A stretch of 64,000 nucleotides of DNA, taken from JARDZU01 sp963730285 (GTDB lineage: Bacteria; Actinomycetota; Acidimicrobiia; Spongiisociales; ZC4RG35). The DNA lies in NCBI GenBank assembly GCA_963730285.1, contig CAVSQY010000007.1:124001-188000 (forward strand), in the 5' to 3' direction. The notes under the pieces were generated by a model. That model made no database searches, had not been told where the DNA came from, and worked only from the letters and a program-made list of their open reading frames with translations. Positions 8,099 through 17,279 of this stretch are shown piece after piece (the first letter of the stretch is position 1; each line of letters begins with the position of its first letter). A program made the position numbers and the translations under genes.

Positions 8099-9186
8099 GG
8101 ACACCGGTCGTCTACTCACCCGATCATCGATACCACGACACCGACACCGGTGTGTGGGTCGGCGTCAGCATCCCTTCCGAGGAAGTGCCGGCACGAGCAG
8201 AGATCATCGTCGACACTTTGGGAGCGATCGGTCATGAGGTCGTGGCATCGCAGCAGCACGACGAGCAGATCCTCGGGTCGGTCCACGACCCCGACATGTT
8301 GGAGTACATGAGGAGTGCTCATGAGCGATGGGCGGATTGGGGCTATGGCGAAGACCCGGGTCAGCCGATCGTCACCGCCTATGCCTTTCCCACGGAGAGG
8401 TTCCTGGGTGGCAGGCCCATGAGAATGCCCTTGTCACCGGGGGCCCTGGCCGGGGTCTATGCGATGGACACGATGACCTGCATCGGCCCTGGCACTTACC
8501 GCGGTGCCCGGGCCGCTGTGGACATGGCCCAGACGGCAGCCGAGATGGTTTCGTCCGGAGCACCCTCGGCTTATGCGGCGTGTCGTCCCCCCGGTCACCA
8601 TGCCGGCCCGGGCTTCTTTGGCGGCTCCTGCTATCTGAACAACGCAGCTGTGGCCGCGCAGACATTGCGCCGTTCCGGATTCGCCGCGGTCATGGTGGTC
8701 GATCTCGATGCCCACCATGGAAACGGGACACAGGAGATCTTCTATGAGCGATCGGACGTGGTGTATGGGTCGGTCCATGTCGACCCCGCTCACGGTTGGT
8801 TTCCCCATTTCGTGGGTCACGCCGACGAGACCGGCGCCGGAGACGGCGAGATGGCCAACCACAACCTGCCCTTGGCGCCGGGGTCCGAAGACCCGATTTG
8901 GGTGGAGGCGGTGGGCGAGTTGGTGGAGCTCGCCCAACGGCACCGGGTCGGGGCTTTGGTGGTCTCGCTCGGAGTGGATGCCGGCGTGTCCGATCCCGAA
9001 AGCCCGCTCCGCATAACAGAATCCGGTTTCCGTGCGGCGGGGGAGCGGATAGCTTCTTTGGGGCTTCCGACCGTCTTCATCCAGGAAGGCGGCTACGACC
9101 TGAAGACGATCGGCGAGTTGGTGGCGGCCACATTGGGAGGCTTTGATTCGGAAATGGGAGATCGAGGGCGTGTCGATGAATCCTGA
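8095..9186 (+). CDS. Histone-deacetylase-superfamily amidohydrolase, acetylpolyamine amidohydrolase-like
   Basis: The 363-residue enzyme carries the zinc deacetylase motifs: RPPGHHAG with the tandem His pair, the zinc-binding DLDAHHGNGTQ, the second zinc Asp in SLGVDAGVSDPES, and the C-terminal GGYD with the transition-state Tyr. Overall layout and length match acetylpolyamine amidohydrolases, which remove acetyl groups from acetylated polyamines or related amides. The GTG start overlaps the aminotransferase stop by 4 bases, implying translational coupling. Coupling to an aminotransferase would let a freed primary amine be oxidatively removed. Substrate is inferred from family only; an AcuC-like role is less likely. 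Confidence 0.87.
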   Translation: MRTPVVYSPDHRYHDTDTGVWVGVSIPSEEVPARAEIIVDTLGAIGHEVVASQQHDEQILGSVHDPDMLEYMRSAHERWADWGYGEDPGQPIVTAYAFPTERFLGGRPMRMPLSPGALAGVYAMDTMTCIGPGTYRGARAAVDMAQTAAEMVSSGAPSAYAACRPPGHHAGPGFFGGSCYLNNAAVAAQTLRRSGFAAVMVVDLDAHHGNGTQEIFYERSDVVYGSVHVDPAHGWFPHFVGHADETGAGDGEMANHNLPLAPGSEDPIWVEAVGELVELAQRHRVGALVVSLGVDAGVSDPESPLRITESGFRAAGERIASLGLPTVFIQEGGYDLKTIGELVAATLGGFDSEMGDRGRVDES

Positions 9187-10993
9187 CTTGTGGGTGGGCC
9201 GCGAGGAGCACAACGGCATACCGAGTCTCGAAAGGCCCGATGCACCCAAGGCATTGCACTGGGGCCTGGAGGCCATAGCCGTCATGGAGCGACCTCATGA
9301 CCTGTCGGTTTCTCCTGACGGGACGACAGTTGCCTACATCCTGGACCGCGAAGGCTCCGATGTCTGGATGACGCCCGTTGCCGGGGGCCTTCCAATTCGA
9401 GCGACCACGATTCGAGAGCCGGTGGCCTATTGGGAGGATGACCGGCCCGCATGGTCACCCGATCGCACACGCCTCGCCTTCACCGCCGGAGGCTGGATTT
9501 GGCTGGTGTCGACGGTTGGTGGGATTTCCGTGAAGCTGTGTGAAGGGTCAACACCGCGTTGGGTCGATAACGATTCATTGGTCGTGATCGTCGACAGGGG
9601 CGGTGAGAGTCGTCTCGCCCGGGCCACCGTCGAGGACCCTTGGCCGGCAGCCATCACTCCGAAGGGACAGAACGTCTCGTCCCCGGCCGTCACGGGTGAC
9701 GGGTCGAAGGTCTTCTATGTCGTTCACCCGCGGGAGGATCGGAACCGCAGTGACATCTGGGTAGTCGACCTGGCGAGCCTCGACGCAAGGAGGCTCAGTG
9801 GAGTGGAGAGTATGAGGGATCGGGCTCCCTCTCCTTCGCCAAACGGCTCCCACGTCGCCTTCGTCTCGGAGCGAAGCGGCTGGAACGAGATCCATGTGAT
9901 GAGCTCGGACGGCACAGAGATGCGTCAGCTCACCAAGTCGGAGTCGGATTTCCGGTGGCTCTGCTGGCGTCAGGACGGGGCCAAGCTGGCAGCAGCGCGT
10001 ATACGGGCCGGTCGGGGCGACCTCGTGACAGTCGACGTCGTCAGCGGCGCCGAAGAGGTGGTGGCAACAGCTGGCGACTGGTCGAGTCTCAGCTGGGCCG
10101 GGGACTCCATCGTGGCGGTGCATGAGGCGCATGACATCCCGCCCCGAGTGGTGCGAATCGACCCTACTGGCGAGGTGATTGCCCTGACTGGGCCACCACC
10201 GGCGTCGGTCTCGGCCGCACCGCACCGTCATTTCGAGGAGATCCGCTACCGGTCATTCGACGGTCTCGAGATTCATGGCTTTCTCTTCAGGCCCGAGAAT
10301 GCTGACGGGGCGCCGGCGGTGGTCTATGCCCACGGCGGCCCGACCTCTGCCTACACCGACGCGTGGGACGGCTACGCCCAGTACTTCGTCGACAAGGGGT
10401 ATGCGTGGCTGGCGATCAACTTTCGGGGTAGCACCGGCTACGGACTCGACTACGAGAGGGCCAACCACGGGGTTTGGGGTGTGCCGGACACGGAGGATTG
10501 CCTTGCCGCCGCGGACTTCTTGGCAGGATTGGACTGGGTCGATGGGGCGAGGATCGGGATATTCGGCGCCAGCTACGGTTCGTACATGGCGCTGGCGTCG
10601 TTGGCCCGCGACCCGCGTCACCGGTTCGCCTGTGGAGTCGCTAAATACGGCGACTCGGATATCGCCACGTCCTGGGCGCAGGGAGACAGGGGAGGCCGTG
10701 AGGATTTGGAGCGGATGATGGGGCGGCCAGCCGACTCGAGGCAGGCCTACCGAGACGCATCGCCACTGTGGCAAGTCTCGAATATCGACAAGCCCCTACT
10801 GATCGCTCACGGAGAGCAGGACGCCAGGGTCCCTCCCGATCAGTCACGACAGCTGGCAGACGAGCTGCGCCGACAAGGAAAGACCTTTGAGTACGTTACA
10901 TATCCGACCGAGGGCCACGGCTTGCTTAGATCAGGACCGCAAATTCACTTCTACCGTCGGCTCGAGCGGTTCCTGGACTGGTATCTGATGTGA
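9176..10993 (+). CDS. S9 family (prolyl oligopeptidase-type) serine peptidase
   Basis: The 605-residue protein has an N-terminal beta-propeller with WD/TolB-like blades (SPDGTTVAYI, SPDRTRLAF, SPNGSHVAFVSERSG) over about 350 residues, then an alpha/beta-hydrolase domain. The triad is visible: Ser in GIFGASYGSYMA, Asp in HGEQDARVPP, and His in TEGHGLL. HGGPTSAYTDAW forms the oxyanion region. The family usually reads GxSxGG; the last Gly is Ser here. ATG 9176, preceded by GAGGG, is chosen within an 11-base overlap with the deacetylase. There is no signal peptide, so it is a cytoplasmic oligopeptidase or acylaminoacyl peptidase. It probably trims imported or modified peptides with the next gene. 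Confidence 0.9.
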   Translation: MNPDLWVGREEHNGIPSLERPDAPKALHWGLEAIAVMERPHDLSVSPDGTTVAYILDREGSDVWMTPVAGGLPIRATTIREPVAYWEDDRPAWSPDRTRLAFTAGGWIWLVSTVGGISVKLCEGSTPRWVDNDSLVVIVDRGGESRLARATVEDPWPAAITPKGQNVSSPAVTGDGSKVFYVVHPREDRNRSDIWVVDLASLDARRLSGVESMRDRAPSPSPNGSHVAFVSERSGWNEIHVMSSDGTEMRQLTKSESDFRWLCWRQDGAKLAAARIRAGRGDLVTVDVVSGAEEVVATAGDWSSLSWAGDSIVAVHEAHDIPPRVVRIDPTGEVIALTGPPPASVSAAPHRHFEEIRYRSFDGLEIHGFLFRPENADGAPAVVYAHGGPTSAYTDAWDGYAQYFVDKGYAWLAINFRGSTGYGLDYERANHGVWGVPDTEDCLAAADFLAGLDWVDGARIGIFGASYGSYMALASLARDPRHRFACGVAKYGDSDIATSWAQGDRGGREDLERMMGRPADSRQAYRDASPLWQVSNIDKPLLIAHGEQDARVPPDQSRQLADELRRQGKTFEYVTYPTEGHGLLRSGPQIHFYRRLERFLDWYLM

Positions 10994-12081
10994 GCAACCC
11001 ACCCCAGCGTCTTCGCGACCTTGGTGTCCACATCGGGGACCTCTCACCTGGGCCATTCAATGCCATCACCGACGTCCCGGGAGTGTGGGTGGGTCATCAG
11101 ACCGTGACCCGTGACACCCCCACCGTGGTCCGGAGTGGAGTGACGATGGTGGTGCCGCGGGAAGGCGAGGTTTGGTCGGACTTCGTCTATTGCGGCGTGG
11201 CGATCCTCAACGGAAATGGCGAGATGACGGGTGTTCCCTGGGTAGACGAGTCAGGTTTGTTGGGCACTCCGATTGCCCTGACCAACACTCACCAAGTCGG
11301 GATGGTCCGCGATGCGATGGCCCGGCACATCGTGACCAATGACCTGGAGCGGAGTTTCTTCCTTCCTGTCGCCGCCGAGACCGATGATGGCCATCTCAAT
11401 GATGCCGATTCATTCCCGCTTGTCGAGGCTGATGCAATCGCCGCCCTGGAAGCTGCGTCATCGGGGCCGGTTGCCGAGGGCAACGTGGGAGGCGGGACCG
11501 GGATGATCTGCCACGAGTTCAAGGGTGGAATCGGCACCTCGTCCCGAGTGGTGCAGGTTGGCCCGCTCGAGGTCACGGTCGGGGCCATGGTGCAGGCCAA
11601 TTACGGACGCCGGGAGGATCTCAGAATCGATGGGCTCCCGGTTGGTCGTGCGATCGGGCTCGACGTGGTGCCATCGGCCTGGGAGGGCGACGAGAAGAGC
11701 GTGGGCTCTGGGTCGATCATCGTAGTGCTGGCCACAGACGCTCCTCTTCTCGCCGACCAATGCAGGCGGCTGGCGCGACGAGCCACTATCGGGCTGGCGC
11801 GTGCCGGGGGCAATGGTCACGACGGCAGCGGGGACATCTTCATCGCCTTCGCCACCGGCAATCACATGCCGGCGAGGAAGCAGCTTCACACCATCAAGAC
11901 GGTCGACCACGAGTTGATGACCCCGCTCTTTCGGGCGGCAGCTGACGTGGTGGAAGAGTCGATCATCAACGCGCTCTGCTCCGCCGAGACGATGAGAGGA
12001 TTTCGGGGAAGGGTTGCTCACGAGCTTCCCCTGGATTTGGTGAGACGCATCGTGAGTGGCGGTGGACGTCACACCGGATAG
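10990..12081 (+). CDS. P1 family peptidase (DmpA/BapA-type aminopeptidase)
   Basis: The 363-residue protein shows the P1 autoprocessing block: GNVGGGTGMICHEFKGG followed by IGTSSRVV. The family precursor is cleaved before the Ser in this motif to expose the N-terminal nucleophile. The N-terminal NAITDVPGVWVGHQTV and the ALTNTHQVGMVRDA blocks are also family-typical. Members release N-terminal residues, including beta-amino acids or D-residues, from short peptides. GTG 10990 overlaps the S9 peptidase stop by 4 bases. As the last gene of the operon it may liberate beta-alanine-like products that the first-gene aminotransferase can use. That link is inference. Confidence 0.92.
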   Translation: MSNPPQRLRDLGVHIGDLSPGPFNAITDVPGVWVGHQTVTRDTPTVVRSGVTMVVPREGEVWSDFVYCGVAILNGNGEMTGVPWVDESGLLGTPIALTNTHQVGMVRDAMARHIVTNDLERSFFLPVAAETDDGHLNDADSFPLVEADAIAALEAASSGPVAEGNVGGGTGMICHEFKGGIGTSSRVVQVGPLEVTVGAMVQANYGRREDLRIDGLPVGRAIGLDVVPSAWEGDEKSVGSGSIIVVLATDAPLLADQCRRLARRATIGLARAGGNGHDGSGDIFIAFATGNHMPARKQLHTIKTVDHELMTPLFRAAADVVEESIINALCSAETMRGFRGRVAHELPLDLVRRIVSGGGRHTG

Positions 12082-12089
12082 CGCAAGGC

Positions 12090-12761
12090 TCAGCTTCGAT
12101 TGCGTTCGTGCTCTAGCCTCACCGTGTCCGGCCATCGTCTCGCCAGCCCCAAGATCATTGCGGACGCGGTGAGCGAGCCCGCGGCCTCCCAGGGTTGAAC
12201 GATGTCACTGGAGCACGTGGTCGTCTCGCCGGCCGAGGAGTTGCTCTCTTGGCTCCAGCCCCCCAGCTGGAGGCCAAATCCGGACGGGGAATTCTCGTTG
12301 ACCGTTGTGCTGATGACATTGCCGTCGGCGTCCGTGACGGTGCACCGCGGATCGAGATGGAGATACATCACCAGGAGGGGGATCACGACGGTGGCCGCGA
12401 TCAATGGTCGTGCCCAAACCGCCCAACCCGGAGTGAGCGCCGGTCGTGGTCGCTGCCGAATCGCGATGAACCACAGAATCGCCACCACCACCTCGAGCAG
12501 GCCAATTGAGAAAAGGAGGAGAAATCCCTGGATGAGGGCACCCATGGCTGCCGCCGGCAACAGCGACGGCCGGCGGTCCAGGGACCAGAGTGCAAGTGTC
12601 GAGGGGATGCCCAGAAAGGCGAGAAATGCAAGGGCGATGAGGAGCGTGCCATGCTCATTTCTCAGGTTGATGATGGCGACCGCCAGGGCAATCAGGTACC
12701 CGAGGGCCACCCCCGCCCAGATCACCCCCCGACTTGCTCGAACCTGTCTGTAAGTGCTCAT
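12090..12761 (-). CDS. Multi-pass membrane protein of unknown function, third gene of the ECF operon
   Basis: The 223-residue protein has four or five hydrophobic helices (about 15-35, 42-63, 70-103 as one or two passes, 120-138) and then a polar loop of about 60 residues (PSGFGLQLGG) before a weakly hydrophobic C-terminus. ATG 12761 is chosen because it has GGGAG upstream and follows the anti-sigma stop by two bases; the longer ATG at 12776 would overlap that gene. I recognise no family. Its place directly after sigma and anti-sigma suggests it tunes or serves the same envelope response. Confidence 0.75.
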   Translation of the reverse strand: MSTYRQVRASRGVIWAGVALGYLIALAVAIINLRNEHGTLLIALAFLAFLGIPSTLALWSLDRRPSLLPAAAMGALIQGFLLLFSIGLLEVVVAILWFIAIRQRPRPALTPGWAVWARPLIAATVVIPLLVMYLHLDPRCTVTDADGNVISTTVNENSPSGFGLQLGGWSQESNSSAGETTTCSSDIVQPWEAAGSLTASAMILGLARRWPDTVRLEHERNRS

Positions 12762-12763
12762 CT

Positions 12764-13891
12764 CTATCTCCCGCAAACCGACGTCGACCAGTTGTAGAAG
12801 TCCACGGCCAGGACCTTCGATGAGGGGACCTGGGCCCTGTTGTCCGAGAGGTATTCGGCGATCTCGTCTGATGGACCGGTGATCACCAGGGCACCCACCA
12901 TGGGGCTATTGGCCAGGTTCTCGGCCACGAGGCTCATTTCGATCGGGTCGGGAGAGCCTCCGGCGATGTCCCGGATGAGCTGTGGCCGCCTGACGAGATT
13001 CGCCAATGCCGATCGCACGGAGTCGAGTGCGGCCTGTATCGAGGCCTCACTCGACCCGACCGACCGTCCGAACCCGGCCGAGCTGGCACCCAAGGTCTGT
13101 TCGTCGAATCCATCAGGCCCCAGGCACGTCGCATAACCCACTGTTCCGAGAGCAGTCCACGAAGGAGGCAGGTCATCCGCTCCTTTTGCCTCAAATCCGG
13201 CCCAGGTCACGCGAATGTCATGATCGGTCGAGTCGGCGATTGACTGTGCCGCCTGAATCGAGATCGGGTGGTCGAGCGTGATGGCCACGGTCGCCACGGT
13301 GCCGCTCCCGAGTTGACCTAGCCGATCCAAGGCATCTCCCTCCATCGTCGTGAGTTCGTCAGGATGGGACATCTGATCCACGGTGCCGCTCAAGCTCAGC
13401 GCGCCGAGGTGGCGGACGATCGAGCCCAGGGACCTCTCAGTTGCTCCAACCAACATCACGACGTCGAGCTCGATGACTCTGTCGAAGAATCCCGACTGGA
13501 TCTGCCCTTGGGTGACAACCGCACCAGGGTTGGACATGGTGGTGAGGTCGATTTCAGCTTGCACCGCATCGGCGGCTCGGCCGCCACGGTTGATCACCCA
13601 TGGCTGGAAGACGAGCGCCGAGAAGAACCATGTGACGATCAACGCGGCCAGCATCAAGAAGACCGTATTGACCGCGGTCCTGAGAAGTGATCTCCGGATC
13701 GTGCGTCGGATCATGCGCTGGTCAGATCGCATGGGGCCCAGCGCCCCAATGTCAACTGGCGCCACTTCATCGAGAATGGAGCGACACTCCGCACAACCGG
13801 CGAGATGCTGATCGACCACTCGTCGCGTTGACCGATCGAGTTTGTCGTCGACGTAGGCTTCCAGGAGGTCTTGGATCTCTTCGTGGCTCAC
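12764..13891 (-). CDS. Transmembrane zinc-finger anti-sigma factor
   Basis: The 375-residue protein begins with a zf-HC2 anti-sigma domain, with ligands His29, Cys33 and Cys36 (QHLAGCAEC). A basic linker follows, then one membrane helix (about 73-95) and a C-terminal extracellular region of about 270 residues that I do not recognise. The family binds its cognate ECF sigma factor and releases it on redox or envelope signals. The start overlaps the sigma gene stop by 4 bases, the usual coupled arrangement. The large outer domain suggests a ligand or cleavage signal. Pairing with the upstream sigma factor is confident. Confidence 0.88.
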   Translation of the reverse strand: MSHEEIQDLLEAYVDDKLDRSTRRVVDQHLAGCAECRSILDEVAPVDIGALGPMRSDQRMIRRTIRRSLLRTAVNTVFLMLAALIVTWFFSALVFQPWVINRGGRAADAVQAEIDLTTMSNPGAVVTQGQIQSGFFDRVIELDVVMLVGATERSLGSIVRHLGALSLSGTVDQMSHPDELTTMEGDALDRLGQLGSGTVATVAITLDHPISIQAAQSIADSTDHDIRVTWAGFEAKGADDLPPSWTALGTVGYATCLGPDGFDEQTLGASSAGFGRSVGSSEASIQAALDSVRSALANLVRRPQLIRDIAGGSPDPIEMSLVAENLANSPMVGALVITGPSDEIAEYLSDNRAQVPSSKVLAVDFYNWSTSVCGR

Positions 13892-14361
13892 GCGCTGTCC
13901 CCCTGGTACGAATGGCGGAAGCCGAGCCTGGCGCGATGGATCAGTACCTTCACCGCTGCCGGGGTTGCTCCGAGCACGGCAGCGATCTCCGAGTAGGGGA
14001 GACCGGCTTGGTCGGCGAGCAAGAGGGCAATTCTTTGTCGCTCAGGCAGGGCGGAGAGGGCTCGTTCGATCGCGTCGACCTCGGCCACATCAGGGTCCAT
14101 CGTCTGGAGGTCGTCCCGACCTGGTGCGGGCACGGGTCGGCGTTTCCGAACGTCGTCGATGAAGACGCTTCGAGCGATGGCGAAGAGCCATGACTTCGGG
14201 TCGCCGCCCCTGTACCCGCCAAGGGCCCTGGTGGCTCGGGCGAAGGTGTCTTGCATCAGATCCTCGGCCCAGAGACGATCGCGACACAGTGAGACACAGA
14301 AGGCATAGACGGCCTTCGCGTGCTCCCGATAGAAGCCATCGATCGTCGCTCTTTGGTCCAC
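13888..14361 (-). CDS. ECF-type RNA polymerase sigma factor
   Basis: The 157-residue protein contains sigma region 2 (FYREHAKAVYAFCVSLC, then AEDLMQDTFARATRAL with the aspartate/tryptophan core WLFAIARSVFIDDVRKR) and region 4 (SALPERQRIALLLADQAG, with the helix-turn-helix YSEIAAVLGATPAAVKVLIHRAR). It directs polymerase to stress promoters and is probably held by the membrane anti-sigma factor encoded next. GTG 14361 is preceded by GAGGAGG and AGGAG; upstream codons to 14571 are not sigma-like. An ECF promoter lies 46-71 bases upstream, indicating autoregulation. Confidence 0.93.
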   Translation of the reverse strand: MDQRATIDGFYREHAKAVYAFCVSLCRDRLWAEDLMQDTFARATRALGGYRGGDPKSWLFAIARSVFIDDVRKRRPVPAPGRDDLQTMDPDVAEVDAIERALSALPERQRIALLLADQAGLPYSEIAAVLGATPAAVKVLIHRARLGFRHSYQGDSA

Positions 14362-14406
14362 ATCGCTCCTGTCCTCCTCGAGTGTCGGGGGGCATCTGTG
14401 GAGGAA

Positions 14407-14432
14407 GACGGATTTGTGGGAAGAATGGTTAC
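14407..14432 (-). promoter_or_regulatory. ECF-type autoregulatory promoter of the sigma/anti-sigma operon
   Basis: Read on the reverse strand, GTAACC (14432-14427) and CGTC (14410-14407) are separated by exactly 16 bases. This is the classic ECF -35/-10 form (an AACC core and a CGTC/CGTT -10). Predicted transcription starts near 14400, giving a 40-base leader with good ribosome sites before GTG 14361. Confidence 0.65.
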
Positions 14433-14462
14433 GGGGAGATTCAGAACCTACCCGGCAATTCC

Positions 14463-14828
14463 TCAGCTCTTGTCGCTGTCCCTGGCCATGTTGATCCGAT
14501 CGAACAGGTCCTGGTCGACCATGTCCTGGTAATCGGGATGTCTCTTCAGCCAGGCAGCGATGAACGGGCACACGGGAACGATCAACTTTCCTTTTGATCT
14601 GACATCGTCGAGGGCGTGACGAGCCAGCTCGGTTCCGATGCCGCGGCCCTCGAACTCCTCTTTCACCTCGGTGTGAACGAAGAGATAGCGGTCACCTCGA
14701 ATGTGGTAGACGGCGAGACCCGCGATCTCACCGTCCTGTTCGGCGAGATACTGGTGGTTCTCCGAATCGTCCCTGAACTCCAACTCTGTCTCCAGTTGCC
14801 TATGGATTAGGGGTGAAGAATTGCACAA
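14463..14828 (-). CDS. Small GNAT-fold N-acetyltransferase (Acetyltransf_CG / YjdJ type)
   Basis: The reading frame gives up to 121 residues with the family order: AEQDGEIAGLAVYHIRGDRYLFVHTEV, then the acetyl-CoA loop EEFEGRGIGTELARHAL, then LIVPVCPFIAAWLKRHPDY, which is the Cys-Pro-Phe-...-HP.Y signature of this compact subfamily. Members are small single-domain acetyltransferases of uncertain substrate. The start is unclear: TTG 14828 opens the frame, but family proteins begin close to the EFRDDSENHQY stretch, so a downstream start is possible. It is transcribed in the same direction as Lon and the sigma operon but spaced from both. Confidence 0.8.
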   Translation of the reverse strand: MCNSSPLIHRQLETELEFRDDSENHQYLAEQDGEIAGLAVYHIRGDRYLFVHTEVKEEFEGRGIGTELARHALDDVRSKGKLIVPVCPFIAAWLKRHPDYQDMVDQDLFDRINMARDSDKS

Positions 14829-14876
14829 GCCGGGTGACGGTCGCCACTCGGCTCGTGTTTTCGAATGTGAGATGTC

Positions 14877-17183
14877 TCAGCGATCACCGAGGGCTGCGGC
14901 CAGGACATCGGAAACATTGTCGGCGATGTGGAAGGTCATCTCTTCCCTCACCTTCTCTGGCACGTCGTCCAGATCGATCTCATTTCGCCTCGGAACGATC
15001 ACTTCCTTGAGCCCGGCCCTGTGAGCGGCCAGTATTTTCTGCTTGACGCCACCGATCGGCAGGACCTTGCCCTGCAAGGTGATCTCCCCAGTCATCCCCA
15101 CGGTGTCCTTCACCTTCCTCCCGGTGAGCAGTGACACCAGGGCGGTGAACATCGTCACTCCCGCAGAGGGACCGTCCTTCGGGATTGCCCCGGCCGGGAC
15201 GTGCACATGGAACCTTCGCTTGAGGGTGTCCGGGTCGATGTCGAGGTCGCCGGCGTGGGCCTCTACGTAGGAGAGGGCGATGCGTGCCGACTCCTTCATG
15301 ACGTCACCCAACTGTCCGGTGAGCGTGAGCCCCGGCTCACCGTCCATGGCAGTCGCCTCGATGAAGAGGACGTCGCCACCGGCCCCGGTGACGGCCAGCC
15401 CGGTGGCCACGCCCGGGACGTCGGTGCGGTCCGATGCCTCGTCCTTCCACACCTTGGGCTTGCCCAGGTAATCCTTCACCTCGGGCTCGTCGACGACGAC
15501 CGTCTCTGCGTCGGCGCTACCGCGCCGGGCGACCTCGGTGGCGACCTTGCGGGCGAGCTTGCCCAACTCGCGCTCGAGGTTCCTCACTCCCGCCTCTCGG
15601 GTGTAGCGATCCACCACCGCTGCCAGGGCACTCTCTGTCACCTCGAGCTCCTCTGGCTCGAGACCGGCACCACGGAGTTGCCGGGGCAGGAGATGATCCC
15701 GGGCGATCTCGACCTTCTCGGCGTCGGTGTAACCGTCGATCCTGATCATCTCGGTCCGGTCGAGTAGTGGTCCGGGGATCGTCTCCACGACGTTGGCGGT
15801 GGCGACGAAGAGGACATCGGAGAGATCGAGGTCGACTTCGAGGTAGTTGTCGCGGAAGGTGTGGTTCTGAGCGGGGTCGAGCACCTCCAGCAGGGCGGAC
15901 GAGGGGTCTCCACGCCAGTCGTTGCCGACCTTGTCCATCTCGTCGAGCAGGAACACCGGGTTCATCGTCCCGGCTTCGGTTAGTGCTCGGGCGATGCGCC
16001 CGGGTCGTGCTCCGACATAGGTACGCCGATGGCCACGGATCTCGGCTTCGTCTCGCAGGCCACCGAGGGCGACTCGGACGAATTTCCTGCCTAGGGCTCT
16101 TGCGACGGATTCGCCGAGGGATGTCTTGCCCACGCCAGGTGGTCCGACCAGCAGCAATATGGCGCCGGCGTTTCTCTCACCGTCCTCGGTCAGCCCACGC
16201 TCGGCCCGCAACTTCCTCACCGCCAGATGCTCGACAATTCGTTCCTTGACGTCCTCGAGACCGGTGTGATCGGCGTCGAGCACGGTCCACGCCTCGTTGA
16301 GATCGAGTCGGTCCTCGGAGCGGGTGTCCCACGGCAGCTCGAACATGGTGTCGAGCCAGGTGCGCACCCAGGAATGCTCCGGCGACTGCTCACTCATGCG
16401 CTCGAGCCGATCGATCTCGCGGACGACCGACTCCTTGACCTTCTCGGGCAATTCCCGCTCGGCGAGCTTGGCCCGATACTCGGAGGTGACGTCGCCCTCT
16501 TCTCCAAGCTCCTTCTTGATGGCTTCGAGCTGCTGACGGAGGATGTAGTCCTTCTGGCTCTTCTCAATCCGCTCGGCCGCATCGTCACGGACCTTGCGGC
16601 GAAGCTCGAGATCGGCCAGCACCTCTCTCATCCAGACCAAGAGCATGCCGAGACGGCGCCTTATGTCGAGCGCCTCCAGTAGTTCGACCTTCTGCTCGAG
16701 GCTGAGATCAGGCGAGTACACGGCGAGATCGGCCAGGCGAGAGGGGTTGTCCATAGTGAGGAGACGCTCGGCCACGCCCGCCATTCCCCGGTTTTCGAGT
16801 ACGGCGCTCACGACCGCGTGGTACTCGGCGACCAACTCTTCGAGCTCGTCGTCGACGATGTCCACCTCGGGGTACGACTCGGCCTCGACCCACAAGGCGC
16901 CGCTGTCGTCCACCGAGCCGGACCCGACTCTCGCCCGGGCCACTCCTGAAACAACGACGTTCCCGTCGTTGTCTGCCTGTTGTATCTCGGCAATGGTCCC
17001 GACCGCGGCGTAGCGGCCCTCGAGGCGGGGCACCAGAAGCAGGCGGTTGTTGCTCTTGGCGGCGGCAGCCAACGCAGCCTTGCCTTCGGTGGTCTCGATC
17101 TTGACGGTGACCACCATGTGGGGAAAGACGACACCGTTGTGCAGCGGGAGCACCGGCAGTGTTAGTTGGGCGGTATCTGGCAT
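14877..17183 (-). CDS. lon: ATP-dependent protease Lon
   Basis: The 768-residue protein has a Lon N-domain (LPVLPLHNGVVFPHMVVTV), a coiled middle, an AAA+ module with Walker A GPPGVGKT (Lys353) and a sensor region, and a C-terminal protease domain. The Ser673 nucleophile lies in PKDGPSAGVTMF, and the catalytic Lys lies farther on after GKVLPIGGVKQK. Lon degrades damaged and regulatory proteins in the cytoplasm and is about the usual length (770-800). ATG 17183 has an AGAGGA ribosome site 10 bases upstream. No HAIR or CIRCE element is seen in the 100 bases upstream. Confidence 0.97.
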   Translation of the reverse strand: MPDTAQLTLPVLPLHNGVVFPHMVVTVKIETTEGKAALAAAAKSNNRLLLVPRLEGRYAAVGTIAEIQQADNDGNVVVSGVARARVGSGSVDDSGALWVEAESYPEVDIVDDELEELVAEYHAVVSAVLENRGMAGVAERLLTMDNPSRLADLAVYSPDLSLEQKVELLEALDIRRRLGMLLVWMREVLADLELRRKVRDDAAERIEKSQKDYILRQQLEAIKKELGEEGDVTSEYRAKLAERELPEKVKESVVREIDRLERMSEQSPEHSWVRTWLDTMFELPWDTRSEDRLDLNEAWTVLDADHTGLEDVKERIVEHLAVRKLRAERGLTEDGERNAGAILLLVGPPGVGKTSLGESVARALGRKFVRVALGGLRDEAEIRGHRRTYVGARPGRIARALTEAGTMNPVFLLDEMDKVGNDWRGDPSSALLEVLDPAQNHTFRDNYLEVDLDLSDVLFVATANVVETIPGPLLDRTEMIRIDGYTDAEKVEIARDHLLPRQLRGAGLEPEELEVTESALAAVVDRYTREAGVRNLERELGKLARKVATEVARRGSADAETVVVDEPEVKDYLGKPKVWKDEASDRTDVPGVATGLAVTGAGGDVLFIEATAMDGEPGLTLTGQLGDVMKESARIALSYVEAHAGDLDIDPDTLKRRFHVHVPAGAIPKDGPSAGVTMFTALVSLLTGRKVKDTVGMTGEITLQGKVLPIGGVKQKILAAHRAGLKEVIVPRRNEIDLDDVPEKVREEMTFHIADNVSDVLAAALGDR

Positions 17184-17279
17184 TGGAATGGGTTCCTCTG
17201 ACTCGCTGAACCTTCAACAACGACAAGGGGGTCCCACCTATTCCGGAATCTGAGCGATGCTGGCTCAGGTTTGCTCAGC

